From the NCBI GenBank assembly GCA_945881945.1, contig CAMCVO010000001.1, positions 78,819 to 142,818 of the forward strand: a stretch of DNA of 64,000 nucleotides. Direction: 5' to 3'. Positions 45,901 to 55,533 of this stretch are shown piece after piece. The notes under the pieces are model-generated. The model ran no database searches and was not told where the DNA came from. It saw only the letters and a list, made by a program, of their open reading frames with translations. Origin of the DNA: Bifidobacterium breve. Its GTDB lineage: Bacteria > Actinomycetota > Actinomycetes > Nanopelagicales > Nanopelagicaceae. Numbering within the stretch: position 1 is the first letter of the stretch; the number at the start of each line of letters is the position of its first letter. A program made the translations under genes and the position numbers.

Positions 45901-47619
45901 ATGAGGGCACGGAAAATATTAATTACGACAGCTGTACTCTCACTTATATTCTCAACCCTGACTCCAGCATCTGCAAATAACCCACCTCGTCGAATTCTTT
46001 CAGGTTGGTTGCCAGATTATTCATTATCAAGAAATCTTCCAACAGTTGAGGGCAACTTAGATTTAATCCGGGATATATCTCCATTTTGGTATGGCTTAAC
46101 TGGCGCCACAACGATAAAAGATAAGTACGCACTAGGTAGATACACAACTCCGAAGGCCACAGTGATTGCTAGATTGAAATCAAATGGTTTGGTTTTACTA
46201 CCAACAATAACTGATGATACAAAGAAGTTAGTTCTTGCAGGTTTGTTAGCAAATTCAACTACCAGATCAAGTATCGTGCAATCCATAAAAGAATTAGTAC
46301 TGCGGCATAATTATGATGGTATTGATTTAGATTTCGAAGTTTTTTACACTCAAGACGGTAGATCAACATGGGCAACAACAAAGCCAAATTGGATCGCATT
46401 TATAAAAGAGTTATCAGCAGAGTTGCGCCAGCAAGGAAAACTTCTTTCAGTAACAACACCACCAGACTTTGCACCTGAAACTAAGCGAGCAGGTAATTGG
46501 GTTTTCTCTTGGGCTGAAATTGGACCATATATTGATCGATTAAGAATTATGGCTTATGACTTTTCAACTGTAAGTCCGGGTCCAATTGGACCACTGCCTT
46601 GGAGTGAAGATGCGGTTAAGTATGCGGTAACTCAGATGCCAGCCTCTAAAGTATTTTTAGGCATTCCTGGATATGGCCGAGATTGGATTACAAAAGTAGA
46701 GGGAGTATGTCCAAAAGATTTTGCTAGCTCGGTAGTAGTTGGTGCAAAGGCTGCTGTAGTGATGCGATCAGCGGTGGAGCTTGCAACAAGTAATAACGCC
46801 ACAATTACCTATAACCCAACACATGCTGAATCAACCTTTACCTATAAAAAAACCTATGTTGATCCAACTAACTCAGCTAGCTTTTGCACCGCCTCAAGAA
46901 CAGTGTGGTTTCCAGATGAAAAAAGCTACACCGCAAGAAGTAATTTAGTTGGCAAGTATCGAATCGGTGGGATTGCAGTTTGGACATTTGGTATGGAAAA
47001 TACTGCAGCGATTGCAGCAGTTAGAGATATAGCTAAATCAATTGCACCTGATCAGGTGGTAGGCACAATTGCTACTGATTTAGAGCAAATCGCCTACGGT
47101 TCAGTGTTTAATCTAACTGGCACATTTAAACTGCCAGATAAATCCCCTATCCCTTCGCTAAATGTCAGATTTGAAATTAAAAATAGTAATGACAATAGCT
47201 GGCGAACCTTAGCTGCTGGAGTTACTGATGCCTCTGGCGTGATTGCACTTCCTGTAATTGTTGGTCAAAAGAGTGAGATCAGATTGGTCTCGGAAGGAAG
47301 TTGGGAGCGAGTAGAGGGCAAGACGAGTGAGAAAACTATTACAGTAATTCCTAGGGTTAAATTAGAGATTCCAGCATCTATCAAAGCAAACACTAGTTAT
47401 GCAATTACTGGGCAAGTCTCACCAAAGAGTGCTGACATTAAGTTAACAGTTAAGCAAGATGGTAAGCAGATTGGGGATTTGATAACAGATGCCAACGGCA
47501 GTTTCACCTTGAACTCTAAAGCTGTACCGCAAGGGTTGACCACTTTCCAGGTAGTAATTGCAGCTGGTAGTAAGAATGCTGCCGGAGTTAGTGATGAGAT
47601 TACGGTTTTAGTTAGATAA
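45901..47619 (+). CDS. Secreted glycoside hydrolase family 18 protein
   Basis: A 572-residue protein with a signal peptide (basic start, hydrophobic 7-20, cleavage near ASA-NNP). The GH18 barrel has [11 protein letters not shown] at about 139-149 with the catalytic Glu at about 146, plus RIMAYDFS and an [13 protein letters not shown] segment. The last 190 residues look like two beta-sandwich repeats. GH18 members include chitinases and spore-cortex or peptidoglycan-type hydrolases. Whether the substrate is chitin or cell wall cannot be told. It would act outside the cell. Confidence 0.87.
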   Translation: MRARKILITTAVLSLIFSTLTPASANNPPRRILSGWLPDYSLSRNLPTVEGNLDLIRDISPFWYGLTGATTIKDKYALGRYTTPKATVIARLKSNGLVLLPTITDDTKKLVLAGLLANSTTRSSIVQSIKELVLRHNYDGIDLDFEVFYTQDGRSTWATTKPNWIAFIKELSAELRQQGKLLSVTTPPDFAPETKRAGNWVFSWAEIGPYIDRLRIMAYDFSTVSPGPIGPLPWSEDAVKYAVTQMPASKVFLGIPGYGRDWITKVEGVCPKDFASSVVVGAKAAVVMRSAVELATSNNATITYNPTHAESTFTYKKTYVDPTNSASFCTASRTVWFPDEKSYTARSNLVGKYRIGGIAVWTFGMENTAAIAAVRDIAKSIAPDQVVGTIATDLEQIAYGSVFNLTGTFKLPDKSPIPSLNVRFEIKNSNDNSWRTLAAGVTDASGVIALPVIVGQKSEIRLVSEGSWERVEGKTSEKTITVIPRVKLEIPASIKANTSYAITGQVSPKSADIKLTVKQDGKQIGDLITDANGSFTLNSKAVPQGLTTFQVVIAAGSKNAAGVSDEITVLVR

Positions 47620-47626
47620 TAGGAAT

Positions 47627-47923
47627 ATGAGCTCTCAGACCCAGGTTGAAGAAACATTGGATCTGAGTAAATTCTTTGACAATCTTTGGGTAACAATTGT
47701 TTGGGATGACCCAGTAAATTTGATGAATTACGTAACCTATGTATTTATAAAACTTTTTGGTTTTTCAAAAGAAAAAGCCCACGAGTTAATGATGCAGGTT
47801 CATACTGATGGCAAAGCGGTTGTTTCATCTGGAACAAGAGAAGAGATGGAACGAGCAGTTCAACAGTTACATGAACATGGTTTATGGGCAACACTACAAA
47901 GAGATGATCATGGGCGAGTTTAA
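47627..47923 (+). CDS. clpS: ATP-dependent Clp protease adaptor ClpS
   Basis: A 98-residue N-end-rule adaptor that hands substrates to ClpC/ClpP. The core [16 protein letters not shown] and [18 protein letters not shown] carry the N-degron pocket and Clp-binding residues. It overlaps the DUF2017 gene by 14 bases, an order conserved in Actinobacteria. Confidence 0.96.
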   Translation: MSSQTQVEETLDLSKFFDNLWVTIVWDDPVNLMNYVTYVFIKLFGFSKEKAHELMMQVHTDGKAVVSSGTREEMERAVQQLHEHGLWATLQRDDHGRV

Positions 47924-48482
47924 GGGTACGGCGGCAAGTGGTGATCTATCTGTTGCACTGAGCAATGATGAACTTCATATTCTGATCAATCTAGTTGAAC
48001 AATTACTTGAATTATTAGGTGAGCGAAACTTTACTCATCATTACCAATCTGATGATCCATTTGCCCAGTTAATGGCTGCCACACTTGGAAACATTCAATC
48101 ACCAATTGAGCAGCCAGATGATCCGGTGCTTCGCCGATTATTGCCAAATGGATATGCAGATCCTGAAAGTGCAGCGGAATTTCGTAAATACACCGAAGGA
48201 TCTCTTCGCACACTTAAGCAAAAGCACCTGCTATACCTGCGTGAGCAACTAGTTTTTCCAGTTGACCATGAGCTACCCAAGGCGGACATCTTGATAACAG
48301 ATCCCACCCAATGGTTGATCGCAATTAATGATCTGCGCATCGCGCTGGCAGTTAGGTTAGAGATTGATGAGGATGGATATAAGAAATATGAATTAATGTC
48401 AGATTCAGATCCTCAAAAGCATCTACACGCTGTTTATTACTGGCTAGGCGGCATTCAAGAGAATTTGATAAGCCACCTTTAA
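47910..48482 (+). CDS. DUF2017 protein
   Basis: A 190-residue protein from ATG 47910, chosen because GAGAT lies just upstream and because the longer frame sits inside clpS. It has [33 protein letters not shown] and [18 protein letters not shown], matching DUF2017 proteins that follow clpS. Function unknown; a role near Clp proteolysis is inferred from linkage. It ends at a strong terminator shared with the actinorhodopsin gene. Confidence 0.87.
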   Translation: MGEFKGTAASGDLSVALSNDELHILINLVEQLLELLGERNFTHHYQSDDPFAQLMAATLGNIQSPIEQPDDPVLRRLLPNGYADPESAAEFRKYTEGSLRTLKQKHLLYLREQLVFPVDHELPKADILITDPTQWLIAINDLRIALAVRLEIDEDGYKKYELMSDSDPQKHLHAVYYWLGGIQENLISHL

Positions 48483-48487
48483 AATAA

Positions 48488-48521
48488 AAAAAGCGGGACC
48501 AATTTCTTGGCCCCGCTTTTT
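48488..48521. terminator. Bidirectional intrinsic terminator
   Basis: Arms 48488-48502 and 48507-48521 form a 15-position stem with one mismatch and a TTTC loop, with A and T runs at the outer ends. It separates the convergent DUF2017 and actinorhodopsin genes. Confidence 0.92.
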
Positions 48522-48533
48522 AATTAAAGAGAA

Positions 48534-49304
48534 TTAAGCGTCTTCCTTCATTCCCTCAGCTACGGATTTCATCTTTGCAATCTTTAGGATTGTTAGACCA
48601 AATACGCACTTAGCTGCTACATCTGCAATCGTATAACCGATTTGACGGTTAACAAATGCACCTGGATCCAACGCGTCTGATCCCAAAATTGGAAGCAGGT
48701 AAGCGATTGGATATACGCCCCAAGTTGCGATCAATAGCAAACGTAGGCGACCAATGGTTGCTGCTACGCCAGCTGGTTGACGATCTAGGGACTTTGAAAG
48801 CTCGACGAACAATACATACAAAATGTATAGGAAAGGTATTGTTGATAGGACACCCCAAAGAATCTTGGTGTTGTTATCAGTTGAAATCTCACCTGGGTAA
48901 CCAAGTGCGATCATTGCAACTGCAGCTGGAACTAAGCGGTTGATCAATGAAGAAGCCGCTGCCTTAGCAAGAGCTAGTACTGCTACTACCTCAACTAGTA
49001 GTAGAGGTACAGTAAGGATCCAGTCAACGTAGCGATATCCTTCGTTGAAGTCACCCTTTCCAGTTCCTACCTTTACTGCGCCATCAACATATGAACTCTC
49101 AAATGAATTGAAAATTCTCCAGTAGTGGTATGCCGCAATGAATGTAACCATTGATGACATAACCAGGGCAGTACGGTATTTAGGAAGTACCCGTGATTGT
49201 GAAACTAGTGTGTAGATAGTGCAAGCAAGCATTGATACAAGTCCAAATGAAAGAACGTTGTATACCAGCCCGAACTGATCTGCATTAAGTGCAATTGAGT
49301 TCAT
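48534..49304 (-). CDS. actR: Actinorhodopsin (light-driven proton pump)
   Basis: A 256-residue seven-helix microbial rhodopsin. Retinal Lys is at about 232 (DVAAKCVFG). In RYVDWILTVPLLLVE the proton acceptor Asp94, Thr98 and donor Glu105 match the DTE set of outward proton pumps. Leu102 occupies the spectral-tuning position, where Leu in proteorhodopsin gives green absorption. His60 in AAYHYW matches the His that pairs with the acceptor. A GGAGG site lies 9 bases before the ATG. The gene stands reversed between DUF2017 and murI. Confidence 0.97.
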   Translation of the reverse strand: MNSIALNADQFGLVYNVLSFGLVSMLACTIYTLVSQSRVLPKYRTALVMSSMVTFIAAYHYWRIFNSFESSYVDGAVKVGTGKGDFNEGYRYVDWILTVPLLLVEVVAVLALAKAAASSLINRLVPAAVAMIALGYPGEISTDNNTKILWGVLSTIPFLYILYVLFVELSKSLDRQPAGVAATIGRLRLLLIATWGVYPIAYLLPILGSDALDPGAFVNRQIGYTIADVAAKCVFGLTILKIAKMKSVAEGMKEDA

Positions 49305-49543
49305 CTAAATAAGCCTCCATAGGCATTTAGTTTGCTCATATCCTTTTGGTTATAAGCCGGCACACTTTCATAACCCCATATGTAAGCTATGACAGAAGTG
49401 CTTAGGTAAAGAGTGCTCCCTACTGATGAGTCCATCAAGCCAATTGACCACAATTTCTCTTGAATTTTTAAGAATTAAAACCATTAAATGGGGGCAAATC
49501 GGACATCACCTGTGGGCTGCCTAACACGAAGGCATATCTACCT
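49305..49543. other. Intergenic region between divergent actR and murI
   Basis: A 239-base gap with no convincing ORF. It holds the actR ribosome site and a pair of TCATA/TATGA half-sites at about 49367-49392 that could be a binding site. I find no strong -35/-10 pair on either strand. Confidence 0.4.
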
Positions 49544-50377
49544 ATGCCATTTAGACTTATACAAATGGCAACCTCCCAAATACCAAGCAAGAGCGCTCCG
49601 ATTGGAATCTTTGATTCTGGGGTTGGTGGCTTAACTGTGGCCAGGGCAATTATTGATCAGTTGCCTGGTGAATCAATCCTCTACCTAGGCGATACCGCAC
49701 GAGGGCCTTATGGCACTCGCCCATTAGCTCAAGTTCGAGAGTTTGCATTGGAGATTATGGATCAACTAGTTGCAGCCGGTGTTAAGGCAATTGTGATTGC
49801 TTGCAATACTGCAAGTGCTGCGATGTTGCGCGATGCTAGAGAGCGCTATCAAATACCAGTTATTGAGGTGATCCAACCTGCGGTAAGGAGAGCGGTCTCA
49901 GCAACAAGAAGTGGCAAGGTTGGGGTGATTGGCACTAATGCCACGATCGACTCCAAGGCTTATCTAGATGCTTTTGCTGCCGCACCGCAATTAAGTATTA
50001 CCTCCAAGGCTTGTCCATTATTTGTGGAGTATGTTGAAAGCGGAAAGACATCTGGGGATGAGATAACAAAAGTAGCCCAGGATTATTTAAATCCAATGAA
50101 GAGTGCTCAAATCGATACCTTAGTTTTAGGCTGTACTCATTATCCATTATTAACTGGTGTCATCTCATATGTGATGGGAAATAATGTGACCCTAGTTTCA
50201 AGTGCGGAGGAGACAGCTAAAGATCTATTTCGCACCCTGGTTGAGGCGGATTTGCTCAGTGATCAACCCAAGCAAGTAAGCCATCGATTTGTGGCAACTG
50301 GAGATCCCGATAAGTTTGCTACCTTGGCTAGAAGATTTCTAGGGCCTGAAGTTTTAACTGTTAGCAACAAGATTTAA
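49544..50377 (+). CDS. murI: Glutamate racemase
   Basis: A 277-residue (or 270 from ATG 49565) enzyme making D-glutamate for peptidoglycan. [17 protein letters not shown] near the start, IACNTASA (first catalytic Cys) and [10 protein letters not shown] (second Cys with His) are intact. It leads a murI-rph-rdgB series with short gaps (40 and 11 bases), the conserved actinobacterial order. Confidence 0.95.
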   Translation: MPFRLIQMATSQIPSKSAPIGIFDSGVGGLTVARAIIDQLPGESILYLGDTARGPYGTRPLAQVREFALEIMDQLVAAGVKAIVIACNTASAAMLRDARERYQIPVIEVIQPAVRRAVSATRSGKVGVIGTNATIDSKAYLDAFAAAPQLSITSKACPLFVEYVESGKTSGDEITKVAQDYLNPMKSAQIDTLVLGCTHYPLLTGVISYVMGNNVTLVSSAEETAKDLFRTLVEADLLSDQPKQVSHRFVATGDPDKFATLARRFLGPEVLTVSNKI

Positions 50378-50417
50378 TTTTTTTACTAAGTTTTAACTTA
50401 TTTAAGGGAGAGCGATT

Positions 50418-51143
50418 ATGAACAGAGCAGATGGCAGAACTAATGATCAATTGCGCCCAATTAAATTTACAAGAAATTGGCTAAATAACGCTGAAGGATC
50501 AGTATTAGTTGAGTTTGGAAACACCAGAGTTTTATGTGTGGCCTCATTTACTCCAGGAGTCCCAAGGTGGTTAGTTGGCAAAGGTGAAGGCTGGGTGACA
50601 AGTGAGTACGCCATGTTGCCAAGGGCTACTCACACAAGATCAGATCGTGAGAGTGTGAAGGGTAAGTTGGGCGGCAGAACACAAGAGATTTCTCGATTAG
50701 TTGGCAGATCCCTTCGTGGCATTGTTGATATGAAAGCATTAGGTGAGAACACAATTGTGATTGATTGTGATGTTTTACAAGCAGATGGCGGCACTAGAAC
50801 TGCAGCAATAACTGGTGCCTACGTAGCCCTTGCTGATGCGATCACTTGGGCTCAAAGCAAAGGTCATATCGCCGCCGGTAGTAAGCCACTTACTCAATCT
50901 GTTGCAGCCGTCTCTGTTGGCATCATAAATGGAAAGCCGGTGCTTGATCTTTGCTATGAAGAGGATGTAAGTGCGCAAACAGATATGAATATTGTCTGCA
51001 CTGGTGATGGTAATTTTATAGAGGTGCAAGGAACTGCTGAGGGTGAGCCATTTGATCGAGCACTGTTAAACCAATTACTAGACATTGGCGCAGCTGGTTG
51101 TGCTGAGTTAACTAAGTTACAAGTGTCTGCTTTAGCTAAATAG
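50418..51143 (+). CDS. rph: Ribonuclease PH
   Basis: A 241-residue phosphorolytic 3' exonuclease that trims tRNA precursors. [15 protein letters not shown], the [12 protein letters not shown] block, [16 protein letters not shown] and [15 protein letters not shown] are typical. A GGGAGAG site precedes the ATG. The gene sits between murI and rdgB. Confidence 0.97.
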   Translation: MNRADGRTNDQLRPIKFTRNWLNNAEGSVLVEFGNTRVLCVASFTPGVPRWLVGKGEGWVTSEYAMLPRATHTRSDRESVKGKLGGRTQEISRLVGRSLRGIVDMKALGENTIVIDCDVLQADGGTRTAAITGAYVALADAITWAQSKGHIAAGSKPLTQSVAAVSVGIINGKPVLDLCYEEDVSAQTDMNIVCTGDGNFIEVQGTAEGEPFDRALLNQLLDIGAAGCAELTKLQVSALAK

Positions 51144-51154
51144 ATTCCAGGTAG

Positions 51155-51781
51155 ATGCTTAAGTTAGTTTTAGCAAGTAAAAATCTTGGCAAAATTGCAG
51201 AGTTTGAACGGATGCTCGGGCAACAGGCAAACTCGGTAAAAGTTTTAGGCTTAAATGACTTTCCAGATATGCCAGATGTTGAAGAGAGTGGAAAGACCTT
51301 AAGTGAAAATGCCAGATTAAAGGCACAGGCGATTGCTAAGTTTACAAATTTGCCAGCGCTAGCCGATGACAGCGGCCTATTTATTGATGCCCTAAATGGA
51401 GACCCAGGCGTTCTCTCTGCCAGATGGGCTGGCTATCAAGGAGTCAGTAGCCAGGAGCGAGATCATGCCAACATCGAGAGGGTGTTAGCGCAATTAAAAG
51501 GTGTTCCAAAGCCAGAACGAGGTGCTCAATTTAAATCGGTCGTGGCTTTTTGCGATCCTCGTGGCCAGCTGCAAATGATTGAAAAAGAGGAGTTAGGAGT
51601 GCTCAATGGCGAAATACTTCTAGATCCAATTGGTGATGGTGGATTTGGGTATGACCCAATATTTATGCCAACTGGATTTGATAAATCTTTGGCACAACTT
51701 CCACCAGGGGTGAAGGATGAGGTTAGCCATCGCGGTATTGCCTTCCGGGCGATAATTGCCTTTATAAAATCAAATCTCTAG
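51155..51781 (+). CDS. rdgB: XTP/dITP diphosphatase (RdgB/Ham1)
   Basis: A 208-residue house-cleaning pyrophosphatase that removes deaminated purine nucleotides. LASKNLGKIAEFE, ALADDSGLFIDALNGDPGVLSARWAG, GDGGFGYDPIF and VSHRGIAFRAI motifs are present. It begins 11 bases after rph and is the last gene of this series. Confidence 0.96.
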   Translation: MLKLVLASKNLGKIAEFERMLGQQANSVKVLGLNDFPDMPDVEESGKTLSENARLKAQAIAKFTNLPALADDSGLFIDALNGDPGVLSARWAGYQGVSSQERDHANIERVLAQLKGVPKPERGAQFKSVVAFCDPRGQLQMIEKEELGVLNGEILLDPIGDGGFGYDPIFMPTGFDKSLAQLPPGVKDEVSHRGIAFRAIIAFIKSNL

Positions 51782-51914
51782 CAGTTGGCGCTTGTCCCCA
51801 TAACTACCTAATCTTTGTGATGTATCCTTATCGCATCCTTCCCTAAGGAAACGAATAAACCTCACACTGCTAATAAGTAGGATTTAGTTAGTGCCTAAAT
51901 TTAAGGAGTTTTAA

Positions 51915-52646
51915 GTGGCCGCAAAGAAGAAGGCAGCAAAGAAGTCTGCTGCAAAAAAGAGTTCGGCAAAGCGCAGCGTTAAGAAAGTTGCTAAGCGCTC
52001 AACTGCTAAGCGAAGTGCAAAGAAGAGTGTTAAGAAAAAAAGTAAGTCAACAACCCGGTACTCAATTCCATCAGTTCCAGTAAGCGGATCTGGTAGATCA
52101 TCAGTATCAACAATTTCAACTACTCCAAAACCAAATAGTGGATCCTCTTACTCTTCAAAATCAACAAAGAGTTCAGATGCAGGTTCCTCTAAGGGAATTG
52201 TGATTGCTGTTGTCTTGGGTATTTTAATTTTGGCAATCGCAGTTATCTCTCGAGGTTCAGATTCAGAGTCAACTACTGTTACACCAACACCTGTTGCTTC
52301 TGAAAGTGTTGCTCCAACTGAAGAGCCAACAACTGATCCAACCTCTGCACCACTGGCCGCACATGAGCCACCTGCAGGAATCGTCTCTCTTTACAATGCA
52401 ACTGGCGCAACTGTTAACTGGAAAGCACCAGCTGCCTCAGAGGGAATTACCGGTTACAACATTGAGCTTCGCGATAATGGCGTGGCCGAGTGGAGGCTAG
52501 TAGCAACAGTTCCTGCCACACAGTTCAAGCAACAAATCGTTAAGAATGGTGATTCTGGATGGGTGCAAGTTAAGGTCTCAACAGTTTACTCAGATGGTGT
52601 TGTTGCTGAAGGAAAGATTCACGGCCTACCAGGTAGCTGGTCATAG
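51915..52646 (+). CDS. Membrane protein with histone-like Lys/Ala tail and extracytoplasmic FN3-like domain
   Basis: A 243-residue protein starting at GTG with AAGGAG upstream. Residues 1-45 are Lys/Ala/Ser/Arg repeats (AAKKKAAKKSAAKK type) as in histone H1-like tails. Residues 46-92 are Ser-rich. One membrane helix spans about 94-112, then a Pro/Thr/Glu linker (113-148) and a fibronectin type III-like domain (ATGATVNWKAPAASEGITGY, about 150-240). The basic tail puts the N-terminus in the cytoplasm and the FN3 part outside. It could tie nucleic acid or ribosomes to the membrane, but no family name is recognised. Confidence 0.7.
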   Translation: MAAKKKAAKKSAAKKSSAKRSVKKVAKRSTAKRSAKKSVKKKSKSTTRYSIPSVPVSGSGRSSVSTISTTPKPNSGSSYSSKSTKSSDAGSSKGIVIAVVLGILILAIAVISRGSDSESTTVTPTPVASESVAPTEEPTTDPTSAPLAAHEPPAGIVSLYNATGATVNWKAPAASEGITGYNIELRDNGVAEWRLVATVPATQFKQQIVKNGDSGWVQVKVSTVYSDGVVAEGKIHGLPGSWS

Positions 52647-52663
52647 TCGTAAGTAAATACTTT

Positions 52664-52697
52664 AGTGGCCCTCAAGAAATTGAGGGCCACTTTTATT
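52664..52697 (+). terminator. Intrinsic terminator
   Basis: Perfect 12-base arms 52664-52675 and 52680-52691 around a GAAA loop, followed by a T-rich tail. It ends the FN3-like gene. The T tail overlaps the stop region of the convergent acyltransferase gene. Confidence 0.93.
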
Positions 52698-54463
52698 TAA
52701 GCAGTAGTTTTTGTTAAAACACTTACAACTAAATCTACATAGACATCAGATCCAGCTGGACTTAGATGGACGCCATCTGGTGCAAATAACTCAGGTCGAC
52801 CAGTTGAGATTTTATTCCAATCGATGACTATTACATTTGGATACCTGGCTGCAACTGATGAAATAATTGCATTGTTAGCATCTTTCCAAGATCTTGGAAC
52901 CGCCGTGTTAACTACAATTATTTGCGGTTGGTTCTTTAGAATTTCAAATATTTCAACAACTGTCGGTTCAGATAAAGCATTATTGTTTCCAAGATTAAAC
53001 ACCACAGGAGATTCTGGTACTGAGGTTTGATCAACCCGCATAACACCTAGTAACTCTGGTGCTTGCCTGCCTACTCGGGCATTTACTAGTGAAATATGCT
53101 GCTTAGCTTCTAACTTACTTCGAATTCCTAAAATCACACTATCGCCAGTTACCCAAAGTCCAGTTGTACTTGCCAAATCCTCAGTTGGTTTTATTGGTTC
53201 ATTACTTTGCACTAGAAGCTCATTAGCAACTTGATCTGATTTAGTTATTGCCTGTACTGAGATTGATGTGGTTATCGCTAATGTAATAACTATTGAGAAG
53301 ATCACAGATAATTGTTGGCGTAACCGAACCTTTGATGAACGGTACTTCATGCCACGAAACCAGTTCTGAACTACACCTTGTCGAAAAGGAATTTCAACCC
53401 AGCGAAGAGAGATATCAGCAAGAGCTAGAACTAATAAGACTCGTGCTAGATATAGGGCCCAGGTTTGTCCCGATAGATCAACTGATGGTCTAGTTACCTG
53501 GAAAATTACCCAGTGCCAGATGTAAATACCGTAACTGCGCTGGCCTATCCATCGAAATGGGGCGGTGCTAATTAATGGTGCAAATCTAGATGCTGGATGC
53601 ACCAGCGAAATAATGACTAAACAACCAAATATTCCTGCCAGCGGAAAAGCGATTCGATACAAACTCGCATTTGATTGATCAATAAATAAAAATACTGAAA
53701 TCAAACCAAGTAACCCAACCACGCCAATTGCATCAATCACATCTTGTGCTCGTTTTTCAATATTTGCACTCAGATTCTGCGGAATCCAAGATACCGCTAA
53801 CGCTGCACCTAGAAATAGACCAAGTGAATGGGTATCAGTTCCAAAGTAAATGTGGCTAATTTGTTTAGCATTTGCCTGGTCTAACTGCAAAGAAACAAAA
53901 AATAGAGCGGTACCGGAGATCATCGCAATAATAAGGGCAATCCGAGCGATGTTTTTCTTGCCGAAGTACTTTAAAACAGTAAGCAAAATTATTGGCCAAA
54001 TTAAGTAAAACTGTAGTTCAACTGCCAGTGACCAGGTGTGTTGAAGTAGTGGTGGTCGGCCAATAGTTTCAAAGTAATCTTGATTACGAGCAACTAATAA
54101 CCAATTTATAGTTCCAGTTAGTGCATATGGCAAGTCAGATAAGAATCGCTTTATGGCCTCTGGAGCCCAAACACCAATAAAGATAATTGTGCAGATAACC
54201 ATAAAAATAAAACCAGGAAATATTCGCCTGATACGTGCGGCATAAAATGCCCTTAGATCCAATGCACTTGATTGATTTATTGAATCAAGAATTAATCTGG
54301 TAATAACATAGCCGGAGATTACAAAAAACAGATCAACACCTAAGAATCCGCCTGGTATCCAAGATATACCAAGGTGATACAAAACCACTGCAGTAACAGC
54401 GATGGCTCGCAAACCATCAATCGATGATATGTGCCTGGTACTTTCTGCGCCCTTAGTACTCAT
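52697..54463 (-). CDS. OafA/YrhL-type acyltransferase with C-terminal SGNH domain
   Basis: A 588-residue protein. The N-terminal acyltransferase-3 domain begins HISSIDGLRAIAVTAVVLYHLG with the conserved Arg and His, and has about ten membrane helices to residue about 370. A further helix at 390-410 leads to an extracytoplasmic SGNH hydrolase-like domain with TGDSVILGIR (nucleophile Ser) and FAPDGVHLSPAGSD (Asp-His pair). Such proteins O-acetylate cell-wall or surface polysaccharides. An inverted repeat (54474-54480/54491-54497) precedes the start. Confidence 0.92.
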   Translation of the reverse strand: MSTKGAESTRHISSIDGLRAIAVTAVVLYHLGISWIPGGFLGVDLFFVISGYVITRLILDSINQSSALDLRAFYAARIRRIFPGFIFMVICTIIFIGVWAPEAIKRFLSDLPYALTGTINWLLVARNQDYFETIGRPPLLQHTWSLAVELQFYLIWPIILLTVLKYFGKKNIARIALIIAMISGTALFFVSLQLDQANAKQISHIYFGTDTHSLGLFLGAALAVSWIPQNLSANIEKRAQDVIDAIGVVGLLGLISVFLFIDQSNASLYRIAFPLAGIFGCLVIISLVHPASRFAPLISTAPFRWIGQRSYGIYIWHWVIFQVTRPSVDLSGQTWALYLARVLLVLALADISLRWVEIPFRQGVVQNWFRGMKYRSSKVRLRQQLSVIFSIVITLAITTSISVQAITKSDQVANELLVQSNEPIKPTEDLASTTGLWVTGDSVILGIRSKLEAKQHISLVNARVGRQAPELLGVMRVDQTSVPESPVVFNLGNNNALSEPTVVEIFEILKNQPQIIVVNTAVPRSWKDANNAIISSVAARYPNVIVIDWNKISTGRPELFAPDGVHLSPAGSDVYVDLVVSVLTKTTA

Positions 54464-54473
54464 TTGAATTATC

Positions 54474-54497
54474 CAATGCTAAAGAAGTTAAGCATTG
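54474..54497. repeat. Inverted repeat upstream of the acyltransferase gene
   Basis: CAATGCT and AGCATTG flank a 10-base spacer, 11 bases before the acyltransferase ATG. No T run follows, so it looks more like an operator or leader hairpin than a terminator. Confidence 0.45.
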
Positions 54498-54513
54498 CTA
54501 ACTTCTATTAGAA

Positions 54514-55317
54514 CTACTTAGTTTTCTTTTTGTTTGCTTTATTCTTGTTATTTGCAGCTTTTTGTTTTCTTGCTGCAGCTTCAGCCACCTTCTTGCCAGC
54601 GCCTGGAACAAAAACTTTGCCAGTGGGTTTGCTTTCAATATCTAAATTCGCATTGATATCTGATTGAAGTTGTGAAAGCCGATCAAAGGCATACTTTAAC
54701 TTTTGTCTTGATTCAGCAATTGCATGCTCAGCAGCATTAAGTGAAGCATTCTGTGCACGGTGCAAACGCTCAGCTTCTGAGATTGCTGAGGACAACCAGG
54801 ATCGGTAGTCAACAATATTTTTTGCAGCATCTGAAATCAATTTTTGTGCATCCCGTTTTGCAGCAGCTGTTAACTGCGCTGCTTCCCTGGCTGACTGATT
54901 AAGAAGCTCATCTGCTTCTCCTTCTGCTGTGAGAATTAGATCAGCAGCATCATCTTCAGCAGCTGAGATGTATTTTCGACCTCTGGACTCTGCTGAGGAC
55001 AAAATACTTTTTGCCTTATTCTCCGCGGCTTCAAGCTTTTCTTTTGTACTACGAGTTGTTTCATTAATTATTCTTTGTGCGGCTGAGTTAGCTTTTGCCT
55101 CACGCTGTTGAGCAGATTTGATCATGGTCATGGCAGTTTCAGTTGCCAAGATTTCAAACTCTTCTCGACTTAATCCGGTGATATCCCGGCGTGAGCGCAA
55201 GTCATTTAATTGGTTCTCTAATTCGCGAATACGATCCAAAGCATTTTGAGTTGGCGCAGGCTTACTCTCATCCTCGCCCTTGAATCCAACCCAACTTAGA
55301 AAATTCTTTTCAGCCAT
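54514..55317 (-). CDS. Coiled-coil, DivIVA-like hypothetical protein
   Basis: A 267-residue, Ala/Glu/Lys/Gln-rich protein that is helical nearly throughout: a short coil (about 24-45), GLSREEFEILATETAMTMI (about 48-66), then a long coiled coil to about 225, and a Lys/Asn/Ala tail ending KANKKKTK. The pattern resembles DivIVA/Wag31-like scaffold or cell-division-initiation proteins, but the N-terminal DivIVA signature is not clear to me. It could organise the cell wall. It is cotranscribed with the acyltransferase, 50 bases apart. Confidence 0.6.
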   Translation of the reverse strand: MAEKNFLSWVGFKGEDESKPAPTQNALDRIRELENQLNDLRSRRDITGLSREEFEILATETAMTMIKSAQQREAKANSAAQRIINETTRSTKEKLEAAENKAKSILSSAESRGRKYISAAEDDAADLILTAEGEADELLNQSAREAAQLTAAAKRDAQKLISDAAKNIVDYRSWLSSAISEAERLHRAQNASLNAAEHAIAESRQKLKYAFDRLSQLQSDINANLDIESKPTGKVFVPGAGKKVAEAAARKQKAANNKNKANKKKTK

Positions 55318-55353
55318 GTGCTAAGCCTTCCCTAACAACAAATTAAATACAAC

Positions 55354-55435
55354 TGGTGCGGGAGGTGGGACTTGAACCCACACGCCGAAGCACAGGTTCC
55401 TAAGACCTGCGTGTCTGCCATTTCACCACTCCCGC
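55354..55435 (-). tRNA. tRNA-Leu (anticodon UAG)
   Basis: An 82-base class II tRNA with encoded CCA. The anticodon loop is CTTAGGA, giving UAG for CUA/CUN leucine codons. The variable arm has the short stem expected for leucine tRNAs, and the TTCAAGT T-loop is present. Confidence 0.95.
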
Positions 55436-55533
55436 ATTTATTACTTGAGTGAGGGGGAAAGATTACGGCGTATATGGCGGCATCACCAAAACCCATCGAC
55501 CTTTAGCAAGGGTTAGCGGGTAGCCTTGCTCAA

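Noticed and set aside
54474..54497. Inverted repeat as terminator between the coiled-coil and acyltransferase genes
   Set aside because: No T run on either strand, and it sits just before a start codon.
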